64,000 nt of DNA from Acinetobacter geminorum (GTDB taxonomy: Bacteria; Pseudomonadota; Gammaproteobacteria; Pseudomonadales; Moraxellaceae): contig NZ_JABELE010000004.1 of NCBI RefSeq assembly GCF_013009345.1, forward strand, positions 1 through 64,000, written 5' to 3'. Shown here piece after piece: positions 33,279 through 42,805 of this stretch. Each line of letters starts with the position of its first letter. Position 1 is the stretch's first letter. Under the pieces are notes generated by a model. It had not been told where the DNA came from, did not search any database, and saw only the letters and a list, made by a program, of their open reading frames with translations. A program made the position numbers and the translations under genes.

Positions 33279-36014
33279 ATGCCTTCTAAAATTAAGTTTA
33301 AACAGTCAACTCTCTCACATTCTATGCATTTAATTTTAAAAATGCAGGGCATTCCTAAACTTATTTGTAGCAGCTTGTTGTTAAGCGTTTGTGTAACGCC
33401 AAGTTTTGCTCAAACTTCTGTTGAGAACAGTTCGTCAACTACTTTAAACCAGACAGTATCTGAGGAGTCAACTGAACAGTCAGCTCAGGTTAATGAGCAA
33501 TATACTGCTCCAGTTACAGATATCGCTACACTTGTAACCCAAGCTCAGCAGCAACAAAATAGCTTGACTATATTGCAACAACAAGAACAATTTCCAAATC
33601 AAATTGATGAATTTAAGCCAATTACTCTTGATAACCTTGAAGATTTACCCGATATGCCTGTTGATCAAAACATGGCAAATGAAATTTATAGGGTAGCGGA
33701 AGAAGCAAAGAATGAAGCACAGAACTTTCAAAATGGGACTCAGAAACTCCCTGAAGTGACTGTAAGCGATGCAACTCAATCTGAATTAAATCAAATTAAT
33801 CAGGCACCTGTAAATATTGATCAGCTTATGCAAGAAATTAAGTCTGACAGTAAGATTGTAGTCGAAGCCAATGAGACTGGGAAAACACTGCCTGAATTGA
33901 CACCAGAGGTTGAAGAACCACCTGAGCAAGCTGGTTTCTTTAAGCGTATTTTAAATAAGGTACGTCCGCCGCGTGCAATTCCGATGGAACAAGTTCCACG
34001 TATTAGTGCAGAGGTAGTAGGCGCTTCAGATGTGTTGGCTAAAAATATTAAAGGTAAGTTGTCAACATTTACCCAAGAGTCATTTGAAGATTTCAATGCT
34101 GCTTTACCTCAACTTAGAACATTAAGTAATCAGGCTGCTCAAGCGGTTGGTTATTATAATGCTGAGTTCAGATTTGAAAAATTAAGTCCGAGTCGTGTTC
34201 GTGTCAGAGTGACACCAAATGAGCCAGTACGAATTAATGAGCAAAATATTGAGTTTACAGGTCCAGGCGAAAAGCAGCCGCAATTTCAGGTTATTCGTTT
34301 AGTTCCCGATCAAGATGTGGGCGATATCTTTAATCACGGTTTATATGAAACTACTAAAACCCGTATTGTTGATGCAGCATCTAATAATGGTTATTTTGAT
34401 GCCTATTGGCGATTGCATGATGTAAAAGTAAGTCAACCTGAAAATCAGGCCGATATCAATTTGCGCTATGAGACAGGTGAGCGTTATAAATTAGATAAGG
34501 TCGAGTTTCGTATGAGCGATCCCTCGAAACCTTTGCCATTAAATCAAAATATCTTAGAAAGTATGGCACCTTGGAAAGAAGGCGATGACTATGCTTTCTG
34601 GCGTGTAAATCTACTAGCAAATAATCTAACTAACTCACGTTATTTTAATTACACTTTGGTTGACAGCATCAAACCAGATCCAATTGAAAAGCAACTTGAG
34701 CTACCGCCAGATTTACAAGCTTTGGTCGATGAGCAAAATATTGATGTTGATGAGTCTAATTTACTTTCACCAGAGCAACGACAACTTGCGAAGGCACGAC
34801 AATTAGCGACATCCAATCAAGAAGTTACGCAAAACGTAGTCGATGAAAAACAGTTTGCGGGAACACAAAATTCAAAAGAGACAGAGCCTCAAACAGCGAT
34901 GTTACAACGTGCCTCAGTTCAACAAGATGAACAAGAAACAGAGCAGGATCGTTTACAAGCCCAAGCACGTGAAACAAAAAGAATTCCGGTTATTGTGACT
35001 TTAAATGCTGACAAGCTAAATAGTTTGGAAACTGGTATCGGTTATGGAACTGATACTGGCGCACGTTTACGTAGTCAGTATCGCCGCGCTATTGTAAATA
35101 AATATGGTCATTCTTTTGATGCCAACTTAGAGGTTTCGGAAATTCGTCAATCGATTGATGGACGGTATAGTATTCCCTATAAACATCCGTTAAATGACTA
35201 TTTCAATATCGTCGGCGGTTATGAGCGTGAAACACGGGATGATATCGGACCGGATGTAAGTTTGTTAACTGAATCAGCAGTTGTTGGTGGTGAACGTGTA
35301 ATCAAACGTCCCTTAGGAAATTGGCAACATACGATTGGTGTTCGTTATCGTTTAGATCGTTTGACCCAAAAAGGTAATGTTGATATTTCTGAATTACCAG
35401 ATGCTTTTAAAACAGCTGCATCTGAGCAAGAAGCATTATTGTTTAGTTATGAAACATCTAAAACCTCAAGTAATACACGTTTAAACCCAACAAAAGCTTT
35501 TAAACAAACTTATAAATTAGAATTAGGTAGCGAGAGTTTATTGTCTGATGCCAATATGGCAATTGCGAGTGCAGGCTGGAGATTTATTTATTCTCTAGGT
35601 AAAAATGATGATCACCAATTCGTTGGAAGATCTGACCTTAGTTATATCTTTACAGATGACTTTGACAAAGTTCCATACAATCTTAGATTCTTTACAGGTG
35701 GTGACCAAACGATTCGTGGATTTGACTATAAAAGTCTTTCTCCAGAAGTAGATGGATATAAAATTGGGGGCCAGGCTTTAGCTGTAGGCTCTTTAGAATA
35801 TAACTATCAGTTCAAAGACGGATGGCGAGCAGCTGTTTTCTCTGACTTTGGTAATGCTTACGATAAAGATTTCAGTAATCCAGCAGCTTATAGCGTTGGG
35901 GTCGGAATTCGCTGGAAGTCTCCAATTGGACCAATTCGTTTAGATGTCGCTTCGGGTATTTCAGATGAAAACCATCCGATTCGTTTACATTTCTTTATAG
36001 GCCCACAACTTTAA
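33279..36014 (+). CDS. tamA: TamA-like BamA-family outer membrane protein
   Basis: Outer-membrane half of the translocation and assembly module. 911 residues against about 577 in E. coli TamA. The signal peptide ends SFA at about residue 44. A Gln/Glu-rich, low-complexity extension follows (about 45-215), then POTRA domains (about 240-455), another Gln-rich linker (about 490-570), and the 16-strand barrel (about 575-911). The barrel includes the family motif RGFDYKSLSPE and ends with IGPQL. The pairing with tamB 26 bp downstream confirms identity. An annotated name could also be BamA/TamA family protein. Confidence 0.9.
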   Translation: MPSKIKFKQSTLSHSMHLILKMQGIPKLICSSLLLSVCVTPSFAQTSVENSSSTTLNQTVSEESTEQSAQVNEQYTAPVTDIATLVTQAQQQQNSLTILQQQEQFPNQIDEFKPITLDNLEDLPDMPVDQNMANEIYRVAEEAKNEAQNFQNGTQKLPEVTVSDATQSELNQINQAPVNIDQLMQEIKSDSKIVVEANETGKTLPELTPEVEEPPEQAGFFKRILNKVRPPRAIPMEQVPRISAEVVGASDVLAKNIKGKLSTFTQESFEDFNAALPQLRTLSNQAAQAVGYYNAEFRFEKLSPSRVRVRVTPNEPVRINEQNIEFTGPGEKQPQFQVIRLVPDQDVGDIFNHGLYETTKTRIVDAASNNGYFDAYWRLHDVKVSQPENQADINLRYETGERYKLDKVEFRMSDPSKPLPLNQNILESMAPWKEGDDYAFWRVNLLANNLTNSRYFNYTLVDSIKPDPIEKQLELPPDLQALVDEQNIDVDESNLLSPEQRQLAKARQLATSNQEVTQNVVDEKQFAGTQNSKETEPQTAMLQRASVQQDEQETEQDRLQAQARETKRIPVIVTLNADKLNSLETGIGYGTDTGARLRSQYRRAIVNKYGHSFDANLEVSEIRQSIDGRYSIPYKHPLNDYFNIVGGYERETRDDIGPDVSLLTESAVVGGERVIKRPLGNWQHTIGVRYRLDRLTQKGNVDISELPDAFKTAASEQEALLFSYETSKTSSNTRLNPTKAFKQTYKLELGSESLLSDANMAIASAGWRFIYSLGKNDDHQFVGRSDLSYIFTDDFDKVPYNLRFFTGGDQTIRGFDYKSLSPEVDGYKIGGQALAVGSLEYNYQFKDGWRAAVFSDFGNAYDKDFSNPAAYSVGVGIRWKSPIGPIRLDVASGISDENHPIRLHFFIGPQL

Positions 36015-36040
36015 AAATAAAATTTCATTAGGTTTATTTT

Positions 36041-39000
36041 ATGGCGGAAGTAGAACAGCAGCCCACTTCGGCACCAAGCTCTCCTAAGAAGAAGCGTCGC
36101 ATTTTGCGTAGCTTCTTGCTGACGATATTAATCATATTGTTATTATTGGCTTCTTCGTTAGTCATCATGATGTCAACGGATCGCGGAAGCCGTTTTTTAT
36201 TAGATCGGGTTTTAGAAGCTCAGAAAATAATTAAATATGAATACGAAGGCGGCAACTTATTGCGAGGCATTATTCTCAAAAATGTGTTGGTGCAATTAAA
36301 AGACGTTGATGTTGCATTAGATCGAGCTGATGTAGGCTTAGGGTGGCGCTCTTTATTATTAGAAAAAGAAGTACATTTAAGCCATGCAGATGTACGCAAC
36401 TTGCGCATTATTAATAAAACTCCGCCTTCTGGTAAACCGTTTGAATTTAAACCAATCAAATTGCCATTCGTTTTACGTATAGATGAAGCGGATGTTGATC
36501 ATTTAGAGCTTAAATTGTCGAGTTCAGATGTAAGTTTCTATAATGTCCATTTGCAAGATGCGCTCTGGTCGGAGACAAAACTAGAATTTGAAAAATCCAG
36601 TATGGATATGGGCTATCTTTCAGTTCACAACGCAACTGGTAAAATGGATTTCAGTGGTAAATATCCACTAGATGCCACGGCAGATTTAAGAATCCCATCT
36701 TTAAAAAGTTTAAATATTCAAAATATTAAAGTTGCTGCTCGCGGAAGTTTAGATACTTTAAAAGCTGGGGTTGCAACAACTACTCCTGATTTATTAACAG
36801 GTTGGGTAATCTTACATCCTGTTCGTGATGAAGTTCCAATGCAAGGTGAATTATTATTAAAAAACTATCATTTACCTTTGCTACAAGAACAAAAACTCTT
36901 TGCAAAAAATGGTGTGATCAAGTTTCAAGGTGATATTAAACAACTTAATTTAGCACTTGATACAGATTTAAAGGGTGAAAACTTACCTGAAGGCCAGTAC
37001 AACGCTTTAATGAGTACTGATTTAGTTCATCAGCTTAATATTACAGATTTCAACGGCCAAGTTATGAAAGGTGCCGTTAATCTTAAAGGTTTGGTAAATT
37101 GGAAAGATCATGTTACTTGGGACATCAAAGGTCGTTTAGATCGCATTAATCCTAAGGACAAAGCAATTCCTCAGGTGGTGCAAGACTTTTTACCGCCAAG
37201 TTTAGATGCTGCTATTGCTTCAACTGGTTCTTTAGAAAAAGGTACAGAAGTATTTGCTAATGTTGACTTTGACCGTTATGAGTCGTGGAAGCTCAAGCTT
37301 AATCAGGCACCTGAAAAAAATAATAAACCTCAGCCAATGCTTATGAATGTGGCGTGGGCGAATATAGACCGTGCAATGCCTTATATTGGATGGTTAAGTA
37401 GTGAAAATGGTCAAGTCGATTTAACATTACGTGATGGTCAACAAGATATTAAGGTTGCTACAAAAGTATATCAGCATGAAAAAACTTTATTGCCAGCAGG
37501 ACAATATCTAGCCAACCTGGATATTAAAGATAATATCTTAAATGTTCCTAATTTTAGTTTTGCTGCTGAAAAAGGTAGCTTAACAGGTCAGGCTAAAGTT
37601 TTATTACCTACTGAAAAACGTCAGCTCGCTTGGAATGCTTTATTAAATGCAAAAGATTTTAATCCGCAAAGTATTCAAGCAGCAGCACCAGTTAATCTGT
37701 TAAACGGTTCGATTAAGGCAAATGGTTTTGCTAAACCAAACCAGCAAATTATTCAGTTTGAGAAAATTGATTTAACGGGTCGATTGGCTCAAGCAGGTCA
37801 AGAAACTGTAAGTTTAGGCGGAAAAAGTACAGCAGCACTATTATTTCATGATGTTAAAGCTGGTGGCGGTTTTAAAGGCTTTGCGGTTAATTATGACGGA
37901 TCTTTAAAAGCCTTAAAACAGGCAAATGGTTTATTGAAGTTATCTATAGCGGGCACGCCAGATTTTATTCGAATTAGCCAATTACAACACGATGGTGTGG
38001 CTGGAAAAATCTATGCTACAGGTTCTGTAAATTTAAAAGACCGCATTGCATGGGATATTAATAGTTCATTAGTACGCTTTAAGCCTCAATATTTTGCTTC
38101 AACTATTAAAGGTGAAATTTCAGGAAACCTGAAAACTCAAGGCGTTTGGTCTGATCACTTGAAGCGAATTAATATTCAGCAATTGAATCTTGCAGGGTTT
38201 CTAAATAATAAACCTGTTCGAGGTAAAGGTAATCTATCTCTATTGATGGACTCTAATCAAAATGGCTTTTTACCTCAGCAATTTGAAGCGAATAACTTAT
38301 TTTTAGTGTATGGACAGAACCAGCTACAAGCTACTGGCAACGCACAAAATCTAAAAATTAAGCTGAATGCGCCAGCACTCTATGAATTATATCCAGGGCT
38401 GCGTGGTCGAGCTTATGGTGATTTGAATGTTCAATCACAACCACGTTTAAAAGCAACAGCCAATATTGCCGTAGATGATTTTGCTTTTAATACACTTGTA
38501 AGTGTGAAGAGATTGAGTATTCAGGGTGAGCTTCCAACATCGGAAACAACACCGACTCAATTAACCGCAAAATTAAATAATTTGCGTAGTGGAAATAGAC
38601 AAATTCAATCTGCTGAAGTGAATTTGACAGGAACAAGAAAAGCCCATTTATTGAAAGTGCTCGGCAATAATAATATTTCCAAGTTCTATGTTCAGTTGGC
38701 AGGTGGGTTTAACCAAAATAATGATTGGTTAGGACAAATCCAGAAAGGAAGTTTTGATTCACGACGAATCCGTCTGGCACAAAATCAAAATGCTCCGGTA
38801 ATTTTTTCTTCGGCGAAATCTGAGCTATATGTGGGTCAACATTGCTGGCAAAGTACTAATAGTCAGCTCTGTTTTGATCAGCCTGTAAGAGTGAGTAAAG
38901 CACGAGGTAATGTTTCCTTTGTAACTCAGAACATGGATTTAAGCGACTTCGCGGCATTTATGCCAGAAGGCTTAGCGATGACTGGACAATTAAATGGTTA

Positions 39001-40549
39001 CGCTAAGGCATCGTGGGTAAATGGTGGTAATCCAAAACTTGATGCACGTTTAATTACACGTAAAGGTGAAATCGGTTTAGCTGCTGAAGATCCACAAGAT
39101 CCTGCAACTACTCTGGCTTATGATGAGTTAGGGGTGGTTGCAAAAAGTGTATCAGAGGGTCTGCTATTCCGTGTTGATGTTAAAGCCCCAGATATTGGTA
39201 CGGGTTATGCGAACGTTATTATCAACCCATTTGAGTCTTCAATGCCAATGCATGGTGAAGTGGCCTTTAATGATGTCCAATTAAAAGTCTTGAAACCATT
39301 TATTCAAGATGTTCGCTCAATGAGTGGGACGTTAGCTTTGGCTGGTAAAGTCAACGGTACATTAACTCAACCTCAGTTTACTGGTGAAATGCGTTTGAAA
39401 AATGGTGCGATCAGCATGATTTCTCTGCCAGTAAATTTAACTAATGTTCAAGTGTATTCATCAATTCGTCAGGATATGGCAACAATTGATGGGGCATTTA
39501 ACAGTGGGCAAGGTGTAGGCTTGCTTAAAGGTAGTTTTGAATGGAAAGATGCGCCGCGCCTTCAATTAAATCTTAAAGGTGATAATTTACTAGTACGCCA
39601 AGCGCCATTAATTACTGCAATTGCCAATCCAAATCTGACACTTGATATGTATCCTTTTGATAAGCGTTTAAGCTTAAAAGGATCAGTAGATGTTCCTCGT
39701 GCACGTATATCAATGCCAGAAACAACTGCTCCTATCATTAATACGTCATCAGATGTCCGTATCGTACGCCAAGGTCAAGACCCACTTGCAATTTTACGGG
39801 CAGCTAAACCTTGGGATATTCGAGCTGACATTGCTGTTAATATTGGAAAACAAGTCATCTTCCAAGGCTTTAATAGTAATATTCCGTTAGTTGGTCGTCT
39901 CAACTTAAGCCAACGTGGCTATGAGACGGCAATGAGAGCTAACGGGGCGATTGGTGTCAGCCAAAAAGTGAAAATCGAAGCCTATGGACAAAGTCTAGAT
40001 TTGAACAGAGCAATTGCCCGTTTTAATGGACCATTGGCTAACCCGACTTTAGATATAGATGCGAATAAAAATGTTCAGGGAAGTATGGTTGGGGTGCGTG
40101 TTACAGGTACTGCGACATCACCAAACATTCAGGTTTATAATGATGCGGGTCTATCTGAGCAAGAAGCATTGAATGCGCTTGTTACTGGTCGTATTAATGA
40201 AGGTTCAAGTGGTTTAAGTAATGCAGAAGGATTTAAGTCCGATGTAAATAACACCATTGCTGCCGCAGGGATTAGTATGGGCTTGGGTGGTACACGTGCT
40301 TTAACTAACCAGATTGGACGTACGTTTGGTTTGAGCGGTTTAGCTTTAGATGCACAAGGTACAGGTGATGACACGCAAGTGAGTTTGACGGGTTATATCA
40401 CACCAGATCTGTTTATTCGTTATGGTGTTGGGGTGTTTACTCCTGTAAATAAACTCACTTTACGTTATCAAATGAATCGACGTTTATACTTAGAAGCAAG
40501 TCAATCTTTAGAAAGAGCAATCGATCTTTTCTACAACTGGCGCTTTTAG
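36041..40549 (+). CDS. tamB: TamB translocation and assembly module protein
   Basis: 1502-residue AsmA-like protein with one membrane helix near the N-terminus (about 23-46). A very long beta-rich periplasmic region follows, thought to form a groove bridging the inner and outer membranes for lipid or protein transfer. The conserved C-terminal TamB domain is about 1180-1502, with NVQGSMVGVRVTGTATSPN and the terminal LYLEASQSLERAIDLFYNWRF. Partner of the TamA gene upstream. E. coli TamB is 1259 residues, so this copy is longer. Ends with a strong hairpin terminator. Confidence 0.93.
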   Translation: MAEVEQQPTSAPSSPKKKRRILRSFLLTILIILLLLASSLVIMMSTDRGSRFLLDRVLEAQKIIKYEYEGGNLLRGIILKNVLVQLKDVDVALDRADVGLGWRSLLLEKEVHLSHADVRNLRIINKTPPSGKPFEFKPIKLPFVLRIDEADVDHLELKLSSSDVSFYNVHLQDALWSETKLEFEKSSMDMGYLSVHNATGKMDFSGKYPLDATADLRIPSLKSLNIQNIKVAARGSLDTLKAGVATTTPDLLTGWVILHPVRDEVPMQGELLLKNYHLPLLQEQKLFAKNGVIKFQGDIKQLNLALDTDLKGENLPEGQYNALMSTDLVHQLNITDFNGQVMKGAVNLKGLVNWKDHVTWDIKGRLDRINPKDKAIPQVVQDFLPPSLDAAIASTGSLEKGTEVFANVDFDRYESWKLKLNQAPEKNNKPQPMLMNVAWANIDRAMPYIGWLSSENGQVDLTLRDGQQDIKVATKVYQHEKTLLPAGQYLANLDIKDNILNVPNFSFAAEKGSLTGQAKVLLPTEKRQLAWNALLNAKDFNPQSIQAAAPVNLLNGSIKANGFAKPNQQIIQFEKIDLTGRLAQAGQETVSLGGKSTAALLFHDVKAGGGFKGFAVNYDGSLKALKQANGLLKLSIAGTPDFIRISQLQHDGVAGKIYATGSVNLKDRIAWDINSSLVRFKPQYFASTIKGEISGNLKTQGVWSDHLKRINIQQLNLAGFLNNKPVRGKGNLSLLMDSNQNGFLPQQFEANNLFLVYGQNQLQATGNAQNLKIKLNAPALYELYPGLRGRAYGDLNVQSQPRLKATANIAVDDFAFNTLVSVKRLSIQGELPTSETTPTQLTAKLNNLRSGNRQIQSAEVNLTGTRKAHLLKVLGNNNISKFYVQLAGGFNQNNDWLGQIQKGSFDSRRIRLAQNQNAPVIFSSAKSELYVGQHCWQSTNSQLCFDQPVRVSKARGNVSFVTQNMDLSDFAAFMPEGLAMTGQLNGYAKASWVNGGNPKLDARLITRKGEIGLAAEDPQDPATTLAYDELGVVAKSVSEGLLFRVDVKAPDIGTGYANVIINPFESSMPMHGEVAFNDVQLKVLKPFIQDVRSMSGTLALAGKVNGTLTQPQFTGEMRLKNGAISMISLPVNLTNVQVYSSIRQDMATIDGAFNSGQGVGLLKGSFEWKDAPRLQLNLKGDNLLVRQAPLITAIANPNLTLDMYPFDKRLSLKGSVDVPRARISMPETTAPIINTSSDVRIVRQGQDPLAILRAAKPWDIRADIAVNIGKQVIFQGFNSNIPLVGRLNLSQRGYETAMRANGAIGVSQKVKIEAYGQSLDLNRAIARFNGPLANPTLDIDANKNVQGSMVGVRVTGTATSPNIQVYNDAGLSEQEALNALVTGRINEGSSGLSNAEGFKSDVNNTIAAAGISMGLGGTRALTNQIGRTFGLSGLALDAQGTGDDTQVSLTGYITPDLFIRYGVGVFTPVNKLTLRYQMNRRLYLEASQSLERAIDLFYNWRF

Positions 40550-40570
40550 TTGGTTGAAACCAATAATGAA

Positions 40571-40606
40571 TAAATTAAAAGCCCACTATAGTGGGCTTTT
40601 AATTTA
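40571..40606. terminator. Terminator after tamB
   Basis: Perfect 36-bp palindrome: TAAATTAAAAGCCCACTA and its reverse complement, with GC in the stem and a T-rich 3' side. A classic rho-independent terminator. Confidence 0.93.
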
Positions 40607-40819
40607 ATAATACCTTCATAACATTTAAAAAGTTGAGTATTTATCATCTAAAGTATCGTTTATCTTAAATGTAAAAAAACCTTGGATAGGTATTGATTAA
40701 AGAAAATTCACTTGAAAATTGCTGTTTTATAAATTAGTTTTCAGAAACATTAAATGAAATTAGATTGATATACCTTGTTGATAAGTGCAAATAAGGTGGA
40801 TTTTTTCAAGGATATACTA

Positions 40820-42055
40820 GTGAATATAGATACTTATGTTGAAATTAAAAATGGCAAGGAAAACGATATAAATGTTAAATATCGTGGCCTAATTCAAAAA
40901 TTAACAGCAACATTGTCATTGACGCTTTTGTCATTTGGATGGTGCTCCACCGTAAATGCTGCACAACAACAAATTGCTTTAGTAGGAACATGGACATCAA
41001 TTCCTAATGCACCGCTTGTGCAAAAACCAAAACAAGCTAGTGAAGGCTTATACCAGCTTCAAGTGAATAAAGATGGAACTTTAACTCCTGTTAAAGTGTT
41101 GAAAATGAAAAGTCCTTCTTGGATTGTGAAATCGAAAGATAGCCGTTTTGCATATACCACAAATGAAGAAAACGAAGGTGCGGTGACTGCATTATCTATT
41201 CAAAACGGAAAGGTGGAAGTGTTGAACACAGTAGATAGTCATGGTGGACATCCAACACATGCAACAATCAGTTTAGATGGTAAATTCCTGTTTGTGTCGA
41301 ACTATTCAGCGTTCGATAAAGGGCGAGGTGGTGTGGCTGTTTTACCAATTTTGTCAAACGGTCATTTAGGTGAAAAAGTACAAAATATTGTTTTTGAGGA
41401 AGGTTCTGGTCACGTCAAGGGCCGCCAAGAAAGTGGACATGCTCATTCCACAACTTTTAGTCCAGATGGTAAGTATTTATATGCCAGCGATCTCGGTAAT
41501 GACAAAATCTATGCATTTCGTTATAACCCGAACAAGGCTCAGCCACTCGAAGCGGATACCAAGCGCGATGTGACTTTTACTCATGGTTCTGGCCCGCGTC
41601 ATATGGTCTTTTCACCAAATGGCAAACATGCGTATGTTACCGCAGAAATGCGAAGTGAAATTGTGACATTTAACGTGCAAGATGGTCATTTGAAAAAAGT
41701 GGCTGAGCTAAAACTGATCCATGAGGACAAAACACCTGAGTTTAAGAGTGCGAGTGGAATTATCCTTAGCCCAAATGGTAAATATGTGATTGCTGCCAAT
41801 CGAGGCGCAGACAACAAACTCTTAGTATTTAAAATCAAACAGAATGGATTGCTAGGTAAGCCAGTTGTTTATAAAGCGAATGGTATTGAACCACGTGCTT
41901 TCTCATTCGATGCATCTGGTAAATATCTATATGTAACCAATGTTTATAGTAATAATATAAGTTTATTCCGTTTTGATGAAAAAAATGGGACCTTAAAACC
42001 AGCTGGTGATGCAGCAAAAATATCAACACCTACGGATATCAAATTCTTTAATTAA
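40820..42055 (+). CDS. Exported lactonase-family beta-propeller protein
   Basis: I start at GTG 40820, preceded by AAGGAT; an in-frame TTG at 40775 lacks a good ribosome site. The start remains uncertain, because about 25 residues precede the hydrophobic signal (LTATLSLTLLSF, ending VNA). The mature 370 residues form the seven-bladed propeller of the lactonase/6-phosphogluconolactonase family (PF10282-like). Repeats include GGHPTHATISLDGKFLFVSNY, HAHSTTFSPDGKYLYASDLG and ASGIILSPNGKYVIAANRG. Members open lactones, but the substrate here is unknown, and the periplasmic location argues against 6-phosphogluconolactone. Confidence 0.82.
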   Translation: MNIDTYVEIKNGKENDINVKYRGLIQKLTATLSLTLLSFGWCSTVNAAQQQIALVGTWTSIPNAPLVQKPKQASEGLYQLQVNKDGTLTPVKVLKMKSPSWIVKSKDSRFAYTTNEENEGAVTALSIQNGKVEVLNTVDSHGGHPTHATISLDGKFLFVSNYSAFDKGRGGVAVLPILSNGHLGEKVQNIVFEEGSGHVKGRQESGHAHSTTFSPDGKYLYASDLGNDKIYAFRYNPNKAQPLEADTKRDVTFTHGSGPRHMVFSPNGKHAYVTAEMRSEIVTFNVQDGHLKKVAELKLIHEDKTPEFKSASGIILSPNGKYVIAANRGADNKLLVFKIKQNGLLGKPVVYKANGIEPRAFSFDASGKYLYVTNVYSNNISLFRFDEKNGTLKPAGDAAKISTPTDIKFFN

Positions 42056-42092
42056 TCCAAATCATGAAACTGGCATTTCTAATGCTTAATAT

Positions 42093-42126
42093 AAAAGACC
42101 GAGATTTTGTTATCTCGGTTTTTTAT
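42093..42126 (+). terminator. Terminator after the lactonase-like gene
   Basis: ACCGAGAT and ATCTCGGT form an 8-bp stem with a 6-nt loop, followed by a T-tract (TTTTTT). It sits 40 bases past the stop. Confidence 0.88.
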
Positions 42127-42189
42127 AGCAGTTTTGGCAAAAACGATGATTTTCCGTATGATATGGACAGCAATAATTAGTGTAGTGAA

Positions 42190-42552
42190 ATGATGAAAAA
42201 GATTTTATTGATTGCAATGAGTTTGCTCTTTGTTGGTTGTTCAGAAAAGAAACCATTAACACCAGAAGAGCAGTGGCATGGCTTTTGTACTAGCGTAGGA
42301 AATGCTGCAAGAAGTATTGTTTTTGATCGTCAGCAAGCAATTGAAAAAACACAGGCAGTTGAGCATGCAAATAAAATTGAAGATGAGATAACTAAAAAAT
42401 TCATTCTTAATATTATTGAAAAAGTTTATGCGATTCCAAAAGAAGAACTGACAAAAGATCCTCAAGCAATTCAAGAAAAAGTTAGAAAGCAAATGACGGA
42501 TGAATGTTTGGCAACACCTCATGACAAAATGCCAAAATATAAATCGTTCTAA
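42190..42552 (+). CDS. Small unknown lipoprotein
   Basis: 120 residues. The lipoprotein signal is MMKKILLIAMSLLFVGC with lipobox FVGC, Cys at about 17. The mature part is charged and helical, has three further Cys (one in HGFCTSV, one in DECLATP), and contains TPEEQWHGFC. I do not recognise a family. Likely anchored in an envelope membrane. A hairpin at about 42588-42612 may end the transcript before acnB. Confidence 0.7.
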   Translation: MMKKILLIAMSLLFVGCSEKKPLTPEEQWHGFCTSVGNAARSIVFDRQQAIEKTQAVEHANKIEDEITKKFILNIIEKVYAIPKEELTKDPQAIQEKVRKQMTDECLATPHDKMPKYKSF

Positions 42553-42626
42553 TTGCGGTTGCGATTATTGAATTTTCATCTAGCAGAAGCTCTTTTTGTT
42601 CAAAAAAAGCTCAATTTAGCCCAGTA

Positions 42627-42671
42627 TGCTCATTATTTAGACACAGGTATTTAGATACAAAATAATGGGCA
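42627..42671 (+). promoter_or_regulatory. Hairpin in the acnB 5' region
   Basis: TGCTCATTATTT and AAATAATGGGCA make a 12-bp stem (one G-U pair) with a 21-nt loop, about 135 bp upstream of acnB. It could be a leader structure or an operator. Function not known. Confidence 0.3.
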
Positions 42672-42805
42672 TCACGGAGAAACACCCCGCGCTCATTAAC
42701 TTTTACCTTGAACTCTAGTAAACTTTTGTAGTCCATATTACTTGTGAAGCTTTTAAGAAAGCTGGAATTTGCAAGTAATTTTTCAAAAAAAGAGGAATGA
42801 ACACC

